Counted from the stretch's first letter, positions 1 through 10,850 are shown. The stretch is DNA of 64,000 bases from Bremia lactucae (GCF_004359215.1 NC_090614.1:2723352-2787351); one strand, 5' to 3'. The notes: generated from the sequence alone by a model not told the origin. A program made the numbers and translations.

Positions 1-118
1 TAAGGCTTATGAATAGAGAAAAGTAAAATTGAATGAATATATTTAGTTTCCTACGTAACGATCTTCTATCTATCTACCACTGTACTTATTATATTAATAA
101 CTAACTAAGTATGGTGCC
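1..118 (+). repeat. Type C LTR fragment
   Basis: The stretch matches about 15451-15535 (shared run AACGATCTTCTATCTA and the surrounding AT-rich sequence, ending in ATGGYGCC), which belongs to the type C LTR of the element at 9100-15660. It is cut on the right by the type A fold-back at 119. The left edge is outside the window. Confidence 0.6.
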
Positions 119-370
119 TGTAACGGGGCACTACGACTTGTACTGCTTCAGTACAAGTCCACTTCGCACTGCTTCATTTGCGAGTGGTGCCTTACGTTAT
201 TTCACGTACACTAGTACGTGCAGAGGAAGATTTCTCTTTAAGGTAACTAACTAGCTTAAAGAGGGTAAAATGAAAACTGTATTAACATAACTAAGAAGCA
301 CTACTCACAAAATGAAGCAGTGTGAAGTGGACTTGTACTGAAACAGTACAAGTCGCAGTGCCCCGTTACA
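119..370. repeat. Fold-back built from two inverted type A LTR ends
   Basis: The segment starts TGTAACGGGGCACT and ends with the inverted complement AGTGCCCCGTTACA. Arms of about 70 bp (119-188 and 301-370) pair with only a few mismatches. Both arms are the terminal part of the type A LTR seen complete at 23790-24242. The middle is LTR-derived too, up to about 290. It looks like a rearranged LTR remnant, not an autonomous MITE. Confidence 0.75.
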
Positions 371-500
371 CCGAAGATGTGTGATAGTTGGGTGGGAGGA
401 GGCCCTGTAGCCGAAATTCCCCATAGTGTAATGAGGGGTGCGAGATTTAATAAGAGAACTTCGTCAAAAATAAATCTTTAAGAAGTCTGACCTTACAAAC

Positions 501-510
501 TTTGACCAAT
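501..510 (+). promoter_or_regulatory. CCAAT-type box upstream of the p24 gene
   Basis: TTTGACCAAT lies about 175 bp upstream of the chosen p24 start. The same decamer occurs, on the other strand, 59-68 bp upstream of the Prp28 start (4802-4811) and 42-51 bp upstream of the FYVE-SYLF start (20551-20560). An NF-Y site is inferred. Confidence 0.4.
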
Positions 511-685
511 CAAAGGCCTCCAAATCCAATCACTTGTTTAATACATGAGAGGTGATGACCCATTCGCGGAAACTGAAGCTCATTATCAGCTCCCTAATTA
601 TAATGTAAAAAGACAATTCGATTTTCTCCTCTCTAAAATGAAGTGTATCCATGTCAATTTTGTAGTAATTTATTTAAAGTTCGAA

Positions 686-1645
686 ATGTTGTTGTTGTGG
701 CTGTGCATGCTGGCAATACCTACGACTCTGGCACAGGGCGATTTTGCATCACTAGATCCAGAGGCAGCACTTATCGCCGAAGATCCACATTTCACTCCGT
801 ATCATGACAAACCGCGAAAAGTAGATGCTGACGCCCACTACGCACCAAGAGAGCGTACCGTGGAGAAATTCGACTTTGACCCGTCCGAGGGTTTGACATT
901 CTTTGTCGCGAGCAAGAGTAGCGAATGTTTTTTTCAAGATGTCAAACTGAATAACGACGACTTGAGTGGTGCATACGTGGTGAGCTCTGCCGATTCGCAC
1001 ATTGATCTAGAGGTAAAGAATCCGGAGGGTGTCACGATTTTCCACCGACTTGATGACGCAGAGGGAGAATATCGTATTGAACCGAAGTAAGAATGGTTTC
1101 ATTGTGATAATTATGAACACATGACTGTTAATTCGCAAGCTGTTATCTCATTGTCTAGACAAGTAGGTGTTTATCAACTGTGCTTTCAGAATTCCGACTC
1201 GGATGGCAAGTTGGTGACGCATGTGATTTACACCTTAAAGTCGCAGCATCCAGTTGAAAAAGGTAGCACGCGTGTAATTTTGATGATAGCTACAGAACTG
1301 TGAATGATAAAAAGGCGATTGATGTGCAGAGCATGTCAGTTTATTGGCCAAGTACGCTTCACACGTGGATGTGCGACTTGGTGAGCTGGAATCGGAGTTG
1401 AGACTGCAGCTAATCCGAACTAACCGACATATCAAAAGTACGTAGTTCCGAACGAGTTATATTCCACTGATTTCTCAAGTCAATACTTTTTCATGTCGGG
1501 ACGTTCAGTGGAAGAAAACATGAACAAGCGCGTAACATTCTACGGGACGCTCGAGTGTGTCATTTACCTCATCGTGTGCTTCTTTCAAGTCTATTACATT
1601 AAACGGTTGCTACATTCACCCCGCAAAGCGCGAACCTGGGTGTAA
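686..1645 (+). CDS. p24/TMED family cargo receptor, four exons
   Basis: This is a p24 (emp24/GOLD) type I membrane protein of COPI/COPII vesicles between ER and Golgi. Proposed exons are 686-1086, 1159-1262, 1330-1437 and 1509-1645, giving 249 residues; the introns (72, 67 and 71 nt) all have GT-AG ends and restore frame. The start at 686 is chosen because it opens directly on a signal peptide (MLLLWLCMLAIPTTLAQ); a longer frame reaches 545 but puts 47 residues before it. A GOLD domain follows, with SSECFFQDV and, across intron 1, GVYQLCFQNSD carrying its second Cys. A coiled coil (LGELESELRLQL) precedes one C-terminal membrane helix (YLIVCFFQVYYIKRLL) and a short basic tail. Exon joins are inferred from frame and family fit. 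An LTR remnant ends 315 bp upstream. Confidence 0.88.
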
Positions 1646-1712
1646 GACACGTGGCGATCTTCAAGTAGAGGCTTATATGAATACATGTTTTTGTTTAGCC
1701 CGTTCGTCCTCA

Positions 1713-2879
1713 TTACGTCTGTAAAGCTGCATCTAATGCATTAATATATTCAAGGTCTGGACAATTACGAGCTGGTTGATAGCGTGTCCACAAGTCAAGA
1801 AAGTCTGGACCAAGTCCATTAACTTTCTCCCCCCTTTCGCCTTCATACATCCACAAGAAGCCTCGGGCTACATTTTCCAAATCCTGTTCAGAGAGCTTTA
1901 GAACGGTCCACCACGGTTCATTCTTGTCTGTTGCTACATTTGGCCCCACTTGATGACTATACAAGCAAGCGAGGTACACTGCCCCAGCTGCGAGTGCAAT
2001 ACAGTCGAATGCTAAAATCAAGCCACTTTTCACGGCATCTGCGACCAGCATGAACGTCACGTCACGAATATTCTCGTACGAAATATCCGGATGCATTGCC
2101 TCTAATGCAAATATACGCTCCATGTGCGGGGCTACGTAAGCAAATGGCTGCGGCACTCCTATTTCAAACGACAAGGTAAGCAACAAGATGCGTTCGAGTA
2201 GCAACACTTTGCTGGCATTGGCTTCGACCTCCCCTACTTCCACGATCTCCAGCAATGCATTTAGCCACTCAAGATGGTTGGAATTTGCACCTTTCTTATC
2301 ATTGCTTACCGTCGAGCGCATTTCACATGCTTTACCCTTGATGTCAAGTTTGAGTTTCTTCTTAATTGGACCTGCAGGCGATGAAGAGCTTTGTATTGCA
2401 GTAGTTCCAATTCGTTTAGGTGTCAAAGTCTTTTGTTTCTTAATAAGTTTTTCCTGAGCTTGTTCTCGACAGAGCAACAAGTACATGGAGCATTCAGTGA
2501 CATACCGGACTTTGACTGGAAATTCCTCGGTCTTTCCAGCTAAAAACAGTGCCGCCGTGGCCACTAGAAAGCGATCATGGGTCGCAAACGAGTGCATCAT
2601 GTAAAAGTGCTGGATAAACAATTGAGCCGATATGCTAGGCGCGTCAGGCATGTCCAACAGCTGCGCCAAATGTTCCACAAACGCGCAGGTGGTGCGTCGC
2701 AGCTGCTTCTCGATTTGCCATGGTACGTTGGACTCTAGGTAGCTCGGTGTGCGAAAGACCGAGGCCATTTCGGCGTCCGTACGCTTCTTTTCAGCATTCA
2801 AAGACGTTGCACTTGACGTCTGTAGGATCACGTCGCGTAGCATTGGGAACACCCACTTGCCCACGGGTTGAGGAGCCAT
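1713..2879 (-). CDS. Cyclin T/K-like protein
   Basis: A single-exon 388-residue protein with a cyclin box of the transcriptional (T/K/C) kind. The first fold covers roughly residues 45-135: TPSYLE near the start, RRTTCAFVEHLAQLL, then FIQHFYMMHSF and the hallmark ATAALFLAGKTEE. A Lys/Ser-rich insert (about 145-200) separates it from a second fold with LLLERILLLTLSFEIGVPQPF. In this family such proteins partner CDK9/CDK12-type kinases acting on RNA polymerase II; the partner here is inferred. The gene shares a 99-bp upstream region with the divergent Tim50-like gene. It ends 67 bp from the convergent p24 gene. Cyclin L is an alternative, but no RS tail is present. Confidence 0.8.
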   Translation of the reverse strand: MAPQPVGKWVFPMLRDVILQTSSATSLNAEKKRTDAEMASVFRTPSYLESNVPWQIEKQLRRTTCAFVEHLAQLLDMPDAPSISAQLFIQHFYMMHSFATHDRFLVATAALFLAGKTEEFPVKVRYVTECSMYLLLCREQAQEKLIKKQKTLTPKRIGTTAIQSSSSPAGPIKKKLKLDIKGKACEMRSTVSNDKKGANSNHLEWLNALLEIVEVGEVEANASKVLLLERILLLTLSFEIGVPQPFAYVAPHMERIFALEAMHPDISYENIRDVTFMLVADAVKSGLILAFDCIALAAGAVYLACLYSHQVGPNVATDKNEPWWTVLKLSEQDLENVARGFLWMYEGERGEKVNGLGPDFLDLWTRYQPARNCPDLEYINALDAALQT

Positions 2880-2978
2880 GGTTTAAATAATAAACTGTGG
2901 CCCTTTGTGTACTAATGTACCCCTTTCACTCAAGGTTACACTGTTTCCGATCGTGGTGACTGAATAACTACGAACACG
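2880..2978. promoter_or_regulatory. Shared divergent promoter, cyclin / Tim50
   Basis: Only 99 bp separate the two start codons, so both promoters must lie here or overlap the coding ends. I see no TATA box or CCAAT box; the region is AT-rich next to the cyclin start. Confidence 0.5.
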
Positions 2979-4213
2979 ATGCTGCGATTGGTGCTGCGCA
3001 ACGCCCAGCGCGGTGTAGGCGCGTCCGCCGCCATGGCGGCTTCGCGCCAACTTGTTCATCTCGCAGAAGCTTCGGTACCTTCTTCCGTCTCGAAAGCTTC
3101 GTCCATCTTGTCCAAGGTAGGGCGGGACATTCCTCTTACGGTGGTCCCTCGAGCCGAGCGACGAGCAGCGCGTCAAGCTGTGAAACACTCCTCTGATGGT
3201 GGTGGTGGCCACAAGATTGTCCGTACATCGTCACTACCTGCAAAAATCTCATTTGCATTGCTAGCTGGGAGCATTTCGGGCTCCATTGTGTGGCATTTCT
3301 TACTGGACGACAGTATCAAGAGCCGTGTCACAGATACGTTAGGAGCTACGGTTTTGGGTGATATTTATTCTTTTATCGCGAAGAAGGTTGAGACAATCGT
3401 CAAGCCTTTTACAGATCCATCTAGACTGAAATTACTACCCGATTGGCCAATTCCACAAGTGCCTGCAGGCACGCCTCCTGTTCCCGTGCTGGTGCTCGAC
3501 CTCGAAGACACGCTTGTGCACTCCGAGTGGAGCGTACGTAGTATTTTGTCAAGTACTGCTTCAAGAAGTGAGGAGATTCTTTGATGCTAATCGACTCAAT
3601 GTGGCTGTAGAGAAAACATGGGTGGCGTCACGCGAAACGTCCTGGAGTGGATGAGTTCCTCGAGACCTTGTGTCAGTACTATGAGATTGTAATCTTTTCA
3701 CAGAATTATGGGGCCGAGGAGATTGTTCAAAAACTGGATCCCAAGCAGTGCGCATTGCACGTGCTGTCGCGTGATGCGACGCGGTATTTGAATGGGGCGC
3801 ACGTGAAGGATTTGGCCAATTTAAACCGCGATTTGAAGCAAGTGGTGATTCTTGACGATGACCCCGCAGCGTATCAACTTCAGCCAGAGAATGCGATTCC
3901 AGTCAAGCCTTTTATTAATGGACGGGACCGTGACGACCACGAATTAACGAATCTAATTCCGTTTCTAAAGGCCTTGGCTTCCGAACGCGTTTCGGACTTT
4001 CGCCATGTGATTGGAGAATTTCGTGATGAAGATGGTCTTGTCCGTGATCTTGCGTCGAAATACAGTGCCCGTGTCCATCAGCTTGAAATGCAAAAGCAGC
4101 AGCAGAAACAAAAAGGCTTTGGTGGGTTTGTTCGTGGCCGATTGTCCCACCATCCGGCACCCTTGGCTGGCAACGTCGCTGCAAGTGGCTTTGCTGGGGC
4201 TCCTCACGTTTAA
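2979..4213 (+). CDS. TIM50: Tim50-type mitochondrial import subunit (FCP1/SCP fold), two exons
   Basis: Exons 2979-3533 and 3611-4213 (intron 77 nt, donor GTACGT, acceptor GTAG) encode 385 residues. The N terminus is Arg/Ser/Ala-rich without acids, like a matrix-targeting presequence. One membrane segment sits near residues 87-107 (FALLAGSISGSIVWHFLL). The FCP1-like domain starts at VLVLDLEDTLVHSEW and continues after the intron with RKHGWRHAKRPGVDEFLE, YEIVIFSQNYG, LSRDATRY and VVILDDDP. The first motif reads DLEDT where FCP1/SCP phosphatases have DxDxT, so the first Asp is kept but the second is Glu, as in Tim50, which is not a phosphatase. A Gln/Lys-rich tail ends the protein. Role: presequence receptor of TIM23 in the inner membrane, by family. 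Confidence 0.9.
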
Positions 4214-4723
4214 CTGATCTACTATAAATTGGTGCAAGCATGGAGCAAGTAAGTGCATGTAACCTTGATAATGCATCATTAGTCGACGAGCGAGCTTTTA
4301 AGGATTACGAGATTTTTAAGGCAATGACTACACGAAAAGTTCGGACAGCATTCGTTTGGTTTCTATAGCTTTTTGGAGACTTAACAAGTCCCTTATCAGA
4401 AAAGTCAAGAGTAATTATAAATAGTACGCGCGCACTCTTGCGTTTCACTTTCGTATCTTCGTCAAATGACGAAAGCAGCCAAATTAACACAATTAAGCTC
4501 AAAGTATTCTGCTCAGCTGCTTCTATAATTACATTCGCATACCTCAACTGGTATATATCAAAGGCTCTCAATAATACCGTGTACAAGTTGAGCAAACTAC
4601 CGTTTAAATAGACTGTGGAGAACCTCTCGTACTCAATAATTAGCTAAGAAGATCGCACGTGACTAGACGAAGGAAAAGATTTTCAGTTTGAGCTCCAAAA
4701 GCATAAATTTAAGTGAACTAGTA

Positions 4724-4775
4724 TGTAACGGGGTGTATGAAACTTAAAGGTTGTTAATTAATATATCATCTATAA
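4724..4775 (+). repeat. Type A LTR remnant in the Prp28 promoter
   Basis: TGTAACGGGGTGTAT followed by ACTTAAAGGTTGTTAA and AATATATCATCT matches the first ~65 bp of the type A LTR (49463 onward) with an internal deletion of about 14 bp. It ends about 95 bp before the Prp28 start codon. The rest of 4214-4869 shows no gene. Confidence 0.75.
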
Positions 4776-4801
4776 AAACTCGCAGCGCTTCAATAATTTC
4801 A

Positions 4802-4811
4802 ATTGGTCAAA
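4802..4811 (-). promoter_or_regulatory. Inverted CCAAT-type box upstream of Prp28
   Basis: ATTGGTCAAA is the exact complement of the TTTGACCAAT found upstream of p24, and lies 59 bp before the start codon at 4870. Function is inferred. Confidence 0.4.
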
Positions 4812-4869
4812 ACCATGAAAATGTATAAAATAAAGCTATGTAGACCAGTCGAACGAAGGCGCTAACAGA

Positions 4870-7389
4870 ATGCCTGAACAACGTAAACGCCGCCGCTCCC
4901 GCTCCGCAAGCAAGCTTCCGGCTCACGAGCTGGACGAAGCTCAGCGTCTCGAAGCGGAGCGCATTGCTTTTATTGCCAAGCAAGCCGAGGAGCGAGCCGC
5001 TGAGCGGCGAGCAAAGGATTCAAAAACTTCCTTCCTCCAGTCGAAACATGTGACAACGGGCGAGCGGAAGCTACCAATGAAGATTGAAGAGGCTTCAGTA
5101 GTGCCCGACACATCAAATTCGATGCCAAAATTTCGTTCGAAGGCACAGAGAGAGAAAGATGCCCTTGCACGCCTCGAAAAGAAGCAACAAGAGGTGAAAC
5201 ACTTGATTTTCTCAATTATTTCTTGAGAAACATGCTAAACGACATTGCAATGATAGATGGAGAAGATGCGCAAAGAAACTGAAGCTACTAGGCGCCAATT
5301 TCTGCAACGACAACGAAGTGAGAAAGAGCAGGAGCGTGTTAAATTTAATAGCGAACGTCGTCGTGACGGAACGACTTCAAGAGATAAACGAAATGCTGCT
5401 GGTTCGTTGTTATCAAAGAACGAGACAAAAAATGCACTGTACGAGTCGAACGAGGCGGAAGCTTTACAAGCGTTAAAAGACCAGTATCTAGGCAAGACCG
5501 TGAAGAAGAAAAAAGTTGTCAAAGCGAGTGAAAAATTCTCCAAGATTTTTCACTTTGACTGGGAGGCTTCGGATGATACAAGCGCCGATTTAAATCCTTT
5601 GTATGCCCAGCGAATGGATGTGAATCTGCTCTATGGACGTGGGTATCGTGCTGGCGTGGACATGCGTGAACAACGCAAAAAGAACTCTTTTTTAGAGCAA
5701 TTGAGTCATAAACGCCAAAAGGAGCAGCAACGTGCGGACGAGTCGGATACGACCTTGACCAGTGATCAAATCGTGGCTCGACAGCACGAACGCGAGCGTG
5801 CTTTGCGCAACATGCACGCACGCGAACGAGGTTTGATGCAAGAAATGGCTTCGCGTGAGGCGAAAATCATGGGCACGCACTGGTCGGAAAAGTCGCTGGA
5901 CGAGATGAAAGAGCGGGACTGGCGTATTTTTCGTGAAGACTTTGACATTACGCTCAAAGGAGGACGTGCTCCTCATCCTCTTCGCAAGTGGAGCGAAGCT
6001 AACAAGATGTTGCCCGATGCTGTGTTTAAAGCCATTCAAGAAATGGGTTTTGAGCGGCCATCACCGATTCAAATGCAGGCGATTCCTGTGGGGCTGCAGA
6101 AGCGCGATATTATTGGCATTGCAGAGACTGGTTCGGGCAAAACGGCTGCGTTTGTGATTCCAATTATCGCTTATATCTATTCATTGCCAGCTACTATGGT
6201 AGCTCGCACGGGGGAGCAAGGACCGCTTGCGTTAGTCATGGCACCGACGCGTGAATTGGCTTTGCAAATTGAACAAGAAGCGATTAAGCTCTGTAAATAC
6301 ACGAGTGTGGGTCCATCTGAAGCAATGAGTCCTATCAAGACGTTGTCGGTTGTTGGTGGCCAGAGCATTGAGGACCAAGGATTTCGTCTTCGTGAGGGTG
6401 TTGAAATGATCATTGGCACCCCTGGCCGTCTAATGGATTGTCTTGAAAGCCACTACTTGGTGCTCAATCAGTGCAATTATGTCGTTTTGGATGAAGCTGA
6501 TCGAATGATTGATATGGGCTTTGAACCTCAAGTTGTTGCCGTACTTGAGAACATGGGATCACTACTCAAGTCAGAGAACGAAGAAGAAATGGAGCAACAG
6601 CTGATGATAGCCAACGGAAGCCAGCCAGGACAAGAGCTTCTCCATCGTCTTCGAGTGACGACTATGTTTAGTGCTACAATGCCGGTTGAAGTCGAGCGTC
6701 TTGCCAAGACGTTTTTACGTCATCCTTCCATTGTCAAAATTGGCGACGAAGATTCAGGAAAGAACAAGCGGATTGACCAGCGTGTGATGTTTATGAATCC
6801 AGGCAAGAAACGCTCAAAGCTCGTGGAAGTGCTGCGTGAGATTTTAAGTGCCCAAAATGGCTCAATGCCACGATCACGAAAAGAAAAAGTAGTGGATGGC
6901 GCGAAAATCATTGTGTTTGTAAACATAAAGAAAGAGTGCGACTCGGTGGCGAAATTCGTATCAAGCGAAGGTTTTCGAGGCACGATTTTACATGGTGGAA
7001 AAACGCAAGATCAGCGGGAAGAGAGTCTTCGAATGTTTCGAGAAGGTTACTGTGATGTCTTGGTGGCCACGGATGTGGCTGGAAGAGGGCTGGATATCCC
7101 AGACGTGACGCACGTTGTGAATTTTGACTTGCCGTCGAAGATTCAAAACTACTCGCATCGTATCGGTCGTACAGGTCGAGCTGGCAAGGACGGTGTCGCA
7201 ATCTCTTTCTTAACTGACAACGACGAAGAAGTCATGTATGACCTGAAACAATATCTCGTCTCGACGGAGATGCCCGTGCCTAGTGAGCTAGCCAATCATC
7301 CATCCGCCAAGGCAGCTCCTGGTGCTCGAGATGAAAAGGGTAACGTCATTGCGCGTTCTAAACGCGATACGGTCATTTACGCCAAGTAA
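4870..7389 (+). CDS. PRP28: Prp28/DDX23-type DEAD-box splicing helicase, two exons
   Basis: Exons 4870-5193 and 5257-7389 (intron 63 nt, GTGAAA...ATAG) give 818 residues. The N-terminal ~330 residues are charged and helical, starting RKRRRSRSAS, as in DDX23. The segment MGTHWSEKSLDEMKERDWRI plus FREDF is the Prp28-specific lead-in. The helicase core follows: Q motif (GFERPSPIQMQAIP), motif I AETGSGKT, Ia PTRELALQ, Ib TPGRL, II DEAD (VVLDEADRM), III SAT, IV IIVFVNIKKE, V TDVAGRGLDIP, VI HRIGRTGRAG. Prp28 exchanges U1 for U6 at the 5' splice site in the nucleus. Length matches DDX23 orthologues (~820). A type A LTR remnant and an inverted CCAAT box lie in the upstream region. Confidence 0.95.
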
Positions 7390-7509
7390 AAAGGTTTGCG
7401 CTGGTTTAAAAAAAATTGTGTTTTTTTTTTTGATATGCTTGAATAATAGGTTCGGTTATCTTGGTGGCACATTCAGTCAACAAACTCTTTATCTAGCGTC
7501 GCCTACCCG

Positions 7510-8502
7510 TTAATTGATCTCTATAGACACGCCAAGGTGATGCGAGTCACTGTCGTAATGCCGCAAGTCCATTTGCGCCGAGACGCGAGTTTTTAAATGT
7601 TGAGACGTGCGCCATTCAAACGCTCCAATGAAAATGCCATCCGACCCAATGGAGCTCGAGACGGCCTCGGTCTCACTTAAAGTGTACTTGCTCATCAATC
7701 GCAACGATTGTTTGTCCTTTCGTCGGTCAAAGACAAAGCGAGAGCTCATAAGGAGCTCCGGCAACAGCGTCTGCGCCACGTCAAGTTGAACGATTCGTCC
7801 ACTATCGTTTCTAGAGCCAAACGAGCATTAGAAATAAAAAAAAAACGTAGGAAATAAAAAAAACGAGCCGTACACTTGGAGCAAAGCGAGTAAGTCTTTG
7901 TGACAATAACGAGTCGCGACATTAAGCGTCGTGATTCTCCCGAGCCTGTCGCAATGGTCCAATCCGACGTCGTAGGCTCCTAGAACTGCAATAGCCAACT
8001 CGCCCAGCTTCCCTCCTAGCGTGGCTTGCAATGTCGGTCCATTCACTGCATCAATTTTCGCTCCAGCAAAGTAATGTGGCGTCTTGTAATCAGCTCCAAT
8101 GCGCGCGAAAGAGGCCGGTGGTTTCTCGGTAGCAGACTCTTGAGCCTCCAATGTTAAGCGTAGAGCGTCGCTGGCCTGTAGATGCGCCTGTAATGCCAAC
8201 TGGCGAGACGAACTCATGCGCAGACTCGAGGTGATGACAGAGTTGAGCTGGCTTTCACACACTAGCGCGGACTCGACATTGCATTTCACAGCGGCCTTGA
8301 AGAACGATGCGAGCACGCACGACTGCAGGCCGATGGCTGTGCCGCTCGGTGTGACAGCATTGATCGCTAACGAATGGCGCGATCGAGAGCTTGGCTCCAG
8401 GCGCTCATTCAGCCGTATGTTCTCGGCCAGGAAATCCGCGTACAGGCTGCTACTGAGTCCCACAGTGGCACGTCGACCTGCCATGACGTACAACGGGTGC
8501 AC
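7510..8502 (-). CDS. Eukaryotic-porin-like (VDAC/Tom40) outer-membrane protein, two exons
   Basis: Exon 1 is 8502-7874 and exon 2 is 7810-7510; the 63-nt intron (donor GTACGG, T-rich tract, acceptor CTAG) restores frame, giving 309 residues. The protein has no hydrophobic helix and is made of short alternating strands, with a Gly-rich middle (TLQATLGGKLGELAIAVLGA) and the VDAC-like pattern ATRYCHKDLLALLQ. The C terminus ends in two clear amphipathic strands (TRVSAQMDLRH, HHLGVSIEIN). This fits a mitochondrial beta-barrel of Porin_3; VDAC seems likelier than Tom40, but the usual VDAC N-terminal helix is not evident. A start at the second Met (residue 7) is possible. It is convergent with Prp28, 120 bp away. 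Confidence 0.65.
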
Positions 8503-9099
8503 TTAATACGGTACAGATTTTACGTTGGACGTCATTATGGTTGTTTTGTGTTCCATATTGGCACAGTCATTACATCAAAATCATAATTTATTTAATATTG
8601 CAATTTTGATTTGGTTATTTTGCGTTTGCCGCCTCCTATAACTCGTCAATGGACCTCTGTTTTTACACTGGACAATTGGTATGAAAATGAGATTGAAAAT
8701 GATCGGTCGACTTCCGAAGTGAAAAGATTGGTATGAAAATGAGATTGAAAATGATCGGTCGACTTCCGAAGTGAAAATGAAGTGAGGTGGCCTAATTTAG
8801 TCCTCTTTCCATGTTTTTTAGATTCAGGCCGCACCGGCTTTGATCATTCATGACATAATGAATGCGACAAGATATGCCAGTAAAACGAGAGGGTCATTCG
8901 ATGCGTAATGATCTTGACCGGATTCAAGATCAAGCCATGCAGTTCCCTTAACAAATATTCACAATAGTGACTGATGAAAAGTAACAGAGAAATACTATGT
9001 GTCTTTTCCGGTAATTTTCGCATCATAGGTTTTTATTTAAATTACAGTATCATTGCACTATTCGTTTTCATTTAAAACTCAATTCGTTTGCGCATGGTG
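8503..9099. other. Intergenic, no gene seen
   Basis: AT-rich sequence between the porin gene and the first retroelement. It holds a short tandem duplication at 8685-8776 and nothing else I can name. Confidence 0.5.
8685..8776. repeat. Tandem repeat, 42-bp unit, about 2.2 copies
   Basis: The unit beginning ATTGGTATGAAAATGAGATT occurs at 8685 and again at 8727 without a mismatch over most of its length. The near-identity suggests a recent duplication. Confidence 0.85.
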
Positions 9100-10170
9100 T
9101 AAAAGCCCGTGCGCGTAGCCTGCGAGACCGCAAAGCTGGCAGCTGCACGGAACACGGACCAGCGCTGCTGCTAGTAATGCAAACGTTTCAGTAAAAGTTA
9201 ATGCGTTTACTGTTGGAATGCGTCACCTCCTTCACCAATTCGAGGTGACTAGTATAAGTCACCTGCTACTCCCTTACAGGTGACGGTGACGAGTTACCTT
9301 CTACTCCATTGAAGGTCACTGGCACAAGTCGGCGTCATCGTCCAACTCTGTGGCTACTGTCAAGGCCTCCGATTCACCCGCCACGTCCGTTAAACCTACG
9401 GATTTAACGTGACAATTCGAGAGGTGATGACGAGGTTGTTCGACTCGTCGAATCTCTTTGGTGGGGAGTCATCTTGTGATGACTCCGTGGACGATGATAA
9501 CTCTAGTGATATCAGATTGCATCACCAGGAGTGAAGTGATTGCCAAGCTCACTTCGATAAGCATACTTCTGATGGTGCTAGTATGCTTCACCATGGACGG
9601 AGGGATTCTAAGGATGACGCCGAGAGTTCTGTAAGCGTCAACGTTAGCATTTATCAACGGGAGAGTGTAATGCTTTGCGATTCGCTTCCGATAAAAAGCC
9701 CTGATTGTCCATTAAAGGCAACTTAACTTGTTAGTCTGGCATGACCAACGAGTGCTACCAAATTCCGTTCGTCGGATCAGACAGGATTTACAAGTTAGCT
9801 GGGGCGAAACGTAATTCCCTATCGGTGCCCTCTTCCGGCATCGATGGTACACATGTAAGCGGAAAAAGGATGCCACTCCTTTTGAATCAAGCTTGGGGAG
9901 CATTCGTACAGAATGTGCAAATCATAGGCGGCGAGGCCTGGATTTACAAGCTGCATTCTTTTCGTGACCGATTCGAAAAACGACCGTAGTCGGTACACGC
10001 TACAAGCTGCACCGTTTGTCTAGAGAGGCAGGGTTACGTTGCCTCTTCTGGGGGACAATTGTCCATGCTGTATTAAGGGTGCCGTTCATGCCCATAAGGA
10101 GGTAAACTCCATTAAAGATTCATATTGAAGACGCTTATCTCTTAAGAGATGCGCGGAGAATTGAGAACCT
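9100..10170 (+). pseudogene. Antisense ORF (aORF) of element C1, decayed
   Basis: On the strand opposite to C1 gag-pol, between its chromodomain and its 3' edge. Broken frames match the minus-strand copy at 42500-43560: MTRLFDSSNLFGGESSCDDS here against ITRLFDSSDLIGGESSIDDS there. Further on AWGAFVQNVQIIGGEAW and YKLHRLSREAGL match the type A copy at 27401-27739 (AWSAFIRNVNDIGREAW, YKLHRLSREAGL). I do not recognise the family. Protein-level similarity across three element copies supports a once-functional gene. Confidence 0.6.
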
Positions 10171-10209
10171 CCACTACTGTTACGAGCGTTAGAAGCGCTC
10201 GTTCTCAGA

Positions 10210-10430
10210 TGGACCTTCTTTCGAGGAGGATGGGTCTCGTTCTTCTGTCGAACGAGACCCGGATAACGTCCACCAACAGTCGGGAATGAGGTTTGCAGCT
10301 ATCATGCGAGGGTGTTTAAGCCTCGCCATCTAACGAGCGATTTTTTTGTCTCTCGGTGGTTCAAGAAGCGTTCAACTAGGAAACGATTTTCACCATTCAA
10401 ATCCGTAATGATTGTGGAAAGGTAGGAAAA
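10210..10430 (-). pseudogene. Chromodomain remnant of C1 pol
   Basis: The minus strand reads ENRFLVERFLNHRETK then SLVRWRG, the chromodomain pattern (FLVE..L..R....YLVRWRGY) seen better preserved at 27220 and 54840. It marks the C-terminal end of pol in this element. Confidence 0.65.
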
Positions 10431-10648
10431 ATCGGGTTTGCCTCATTCGCCGAGCCCGAGTCATCACTGTGACTTGGGTCACATCCTCCGTTTTTTACGA
10501 GAGGACGTTAATCACGAGTGATTCCGTCGTCGCGTGCTAGTAATGACGGTTCAACGGTGTTTCTTGCGAGCAACTGAAAAATTGTACGCAAGTTGCGGTT
10601 GATAAAATTGCAAATAAACGGATTCATTAGTCTCTTGAAGACGAGCTG

Positions 10649-10850
10649 GTGACAACTCATCAAACGATCTCTTTTTTGAAGGAAGTGATGGAACGTCTGG
10701 TTCATGAGAACCAGACTCTGTCTCGAGATTATCATACTTTGCATCGGAAACACCAGGCTTTGGTGGATGCCTTAGACCGTGCTGGCTTAAATCGGAACGT
10801 AAGAAGCCTCGTTCTGATGGTACGGGTGGAGGCGCCAGAAAAATACCGTA
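10649..10850 (+). pseudogene. Antisense coiled-coil frame of C1
   Basis: The plus strand, antisense to the C1 integrase-chromodomain linker, reads FLKEVMERLVHENQTLSRDY then HRKHQALVDALDRAGL, a strong heptad pattern. One base shift later RKKPRSDGTGG follows, matching RKKPRTDGT of the minus-strand frame at 54393-54779. The corresponding place in C2 (about 42000-42110, minus) reads LVYENQTL. Confidence 0.45.

Noticed and set aside
545..685. Upstream extension of the p24 reading frame
   Set aside because: It would place 47 polar residues before the signal peptide; the Met at 686 gives a normal p24 start.
4305..4595. 96-residue minus-strand frame between the Tim50 and Prp28 genes
   Set aside because: Low-complexity AT-rich sequence, no domain or start context; more likely intergenic.
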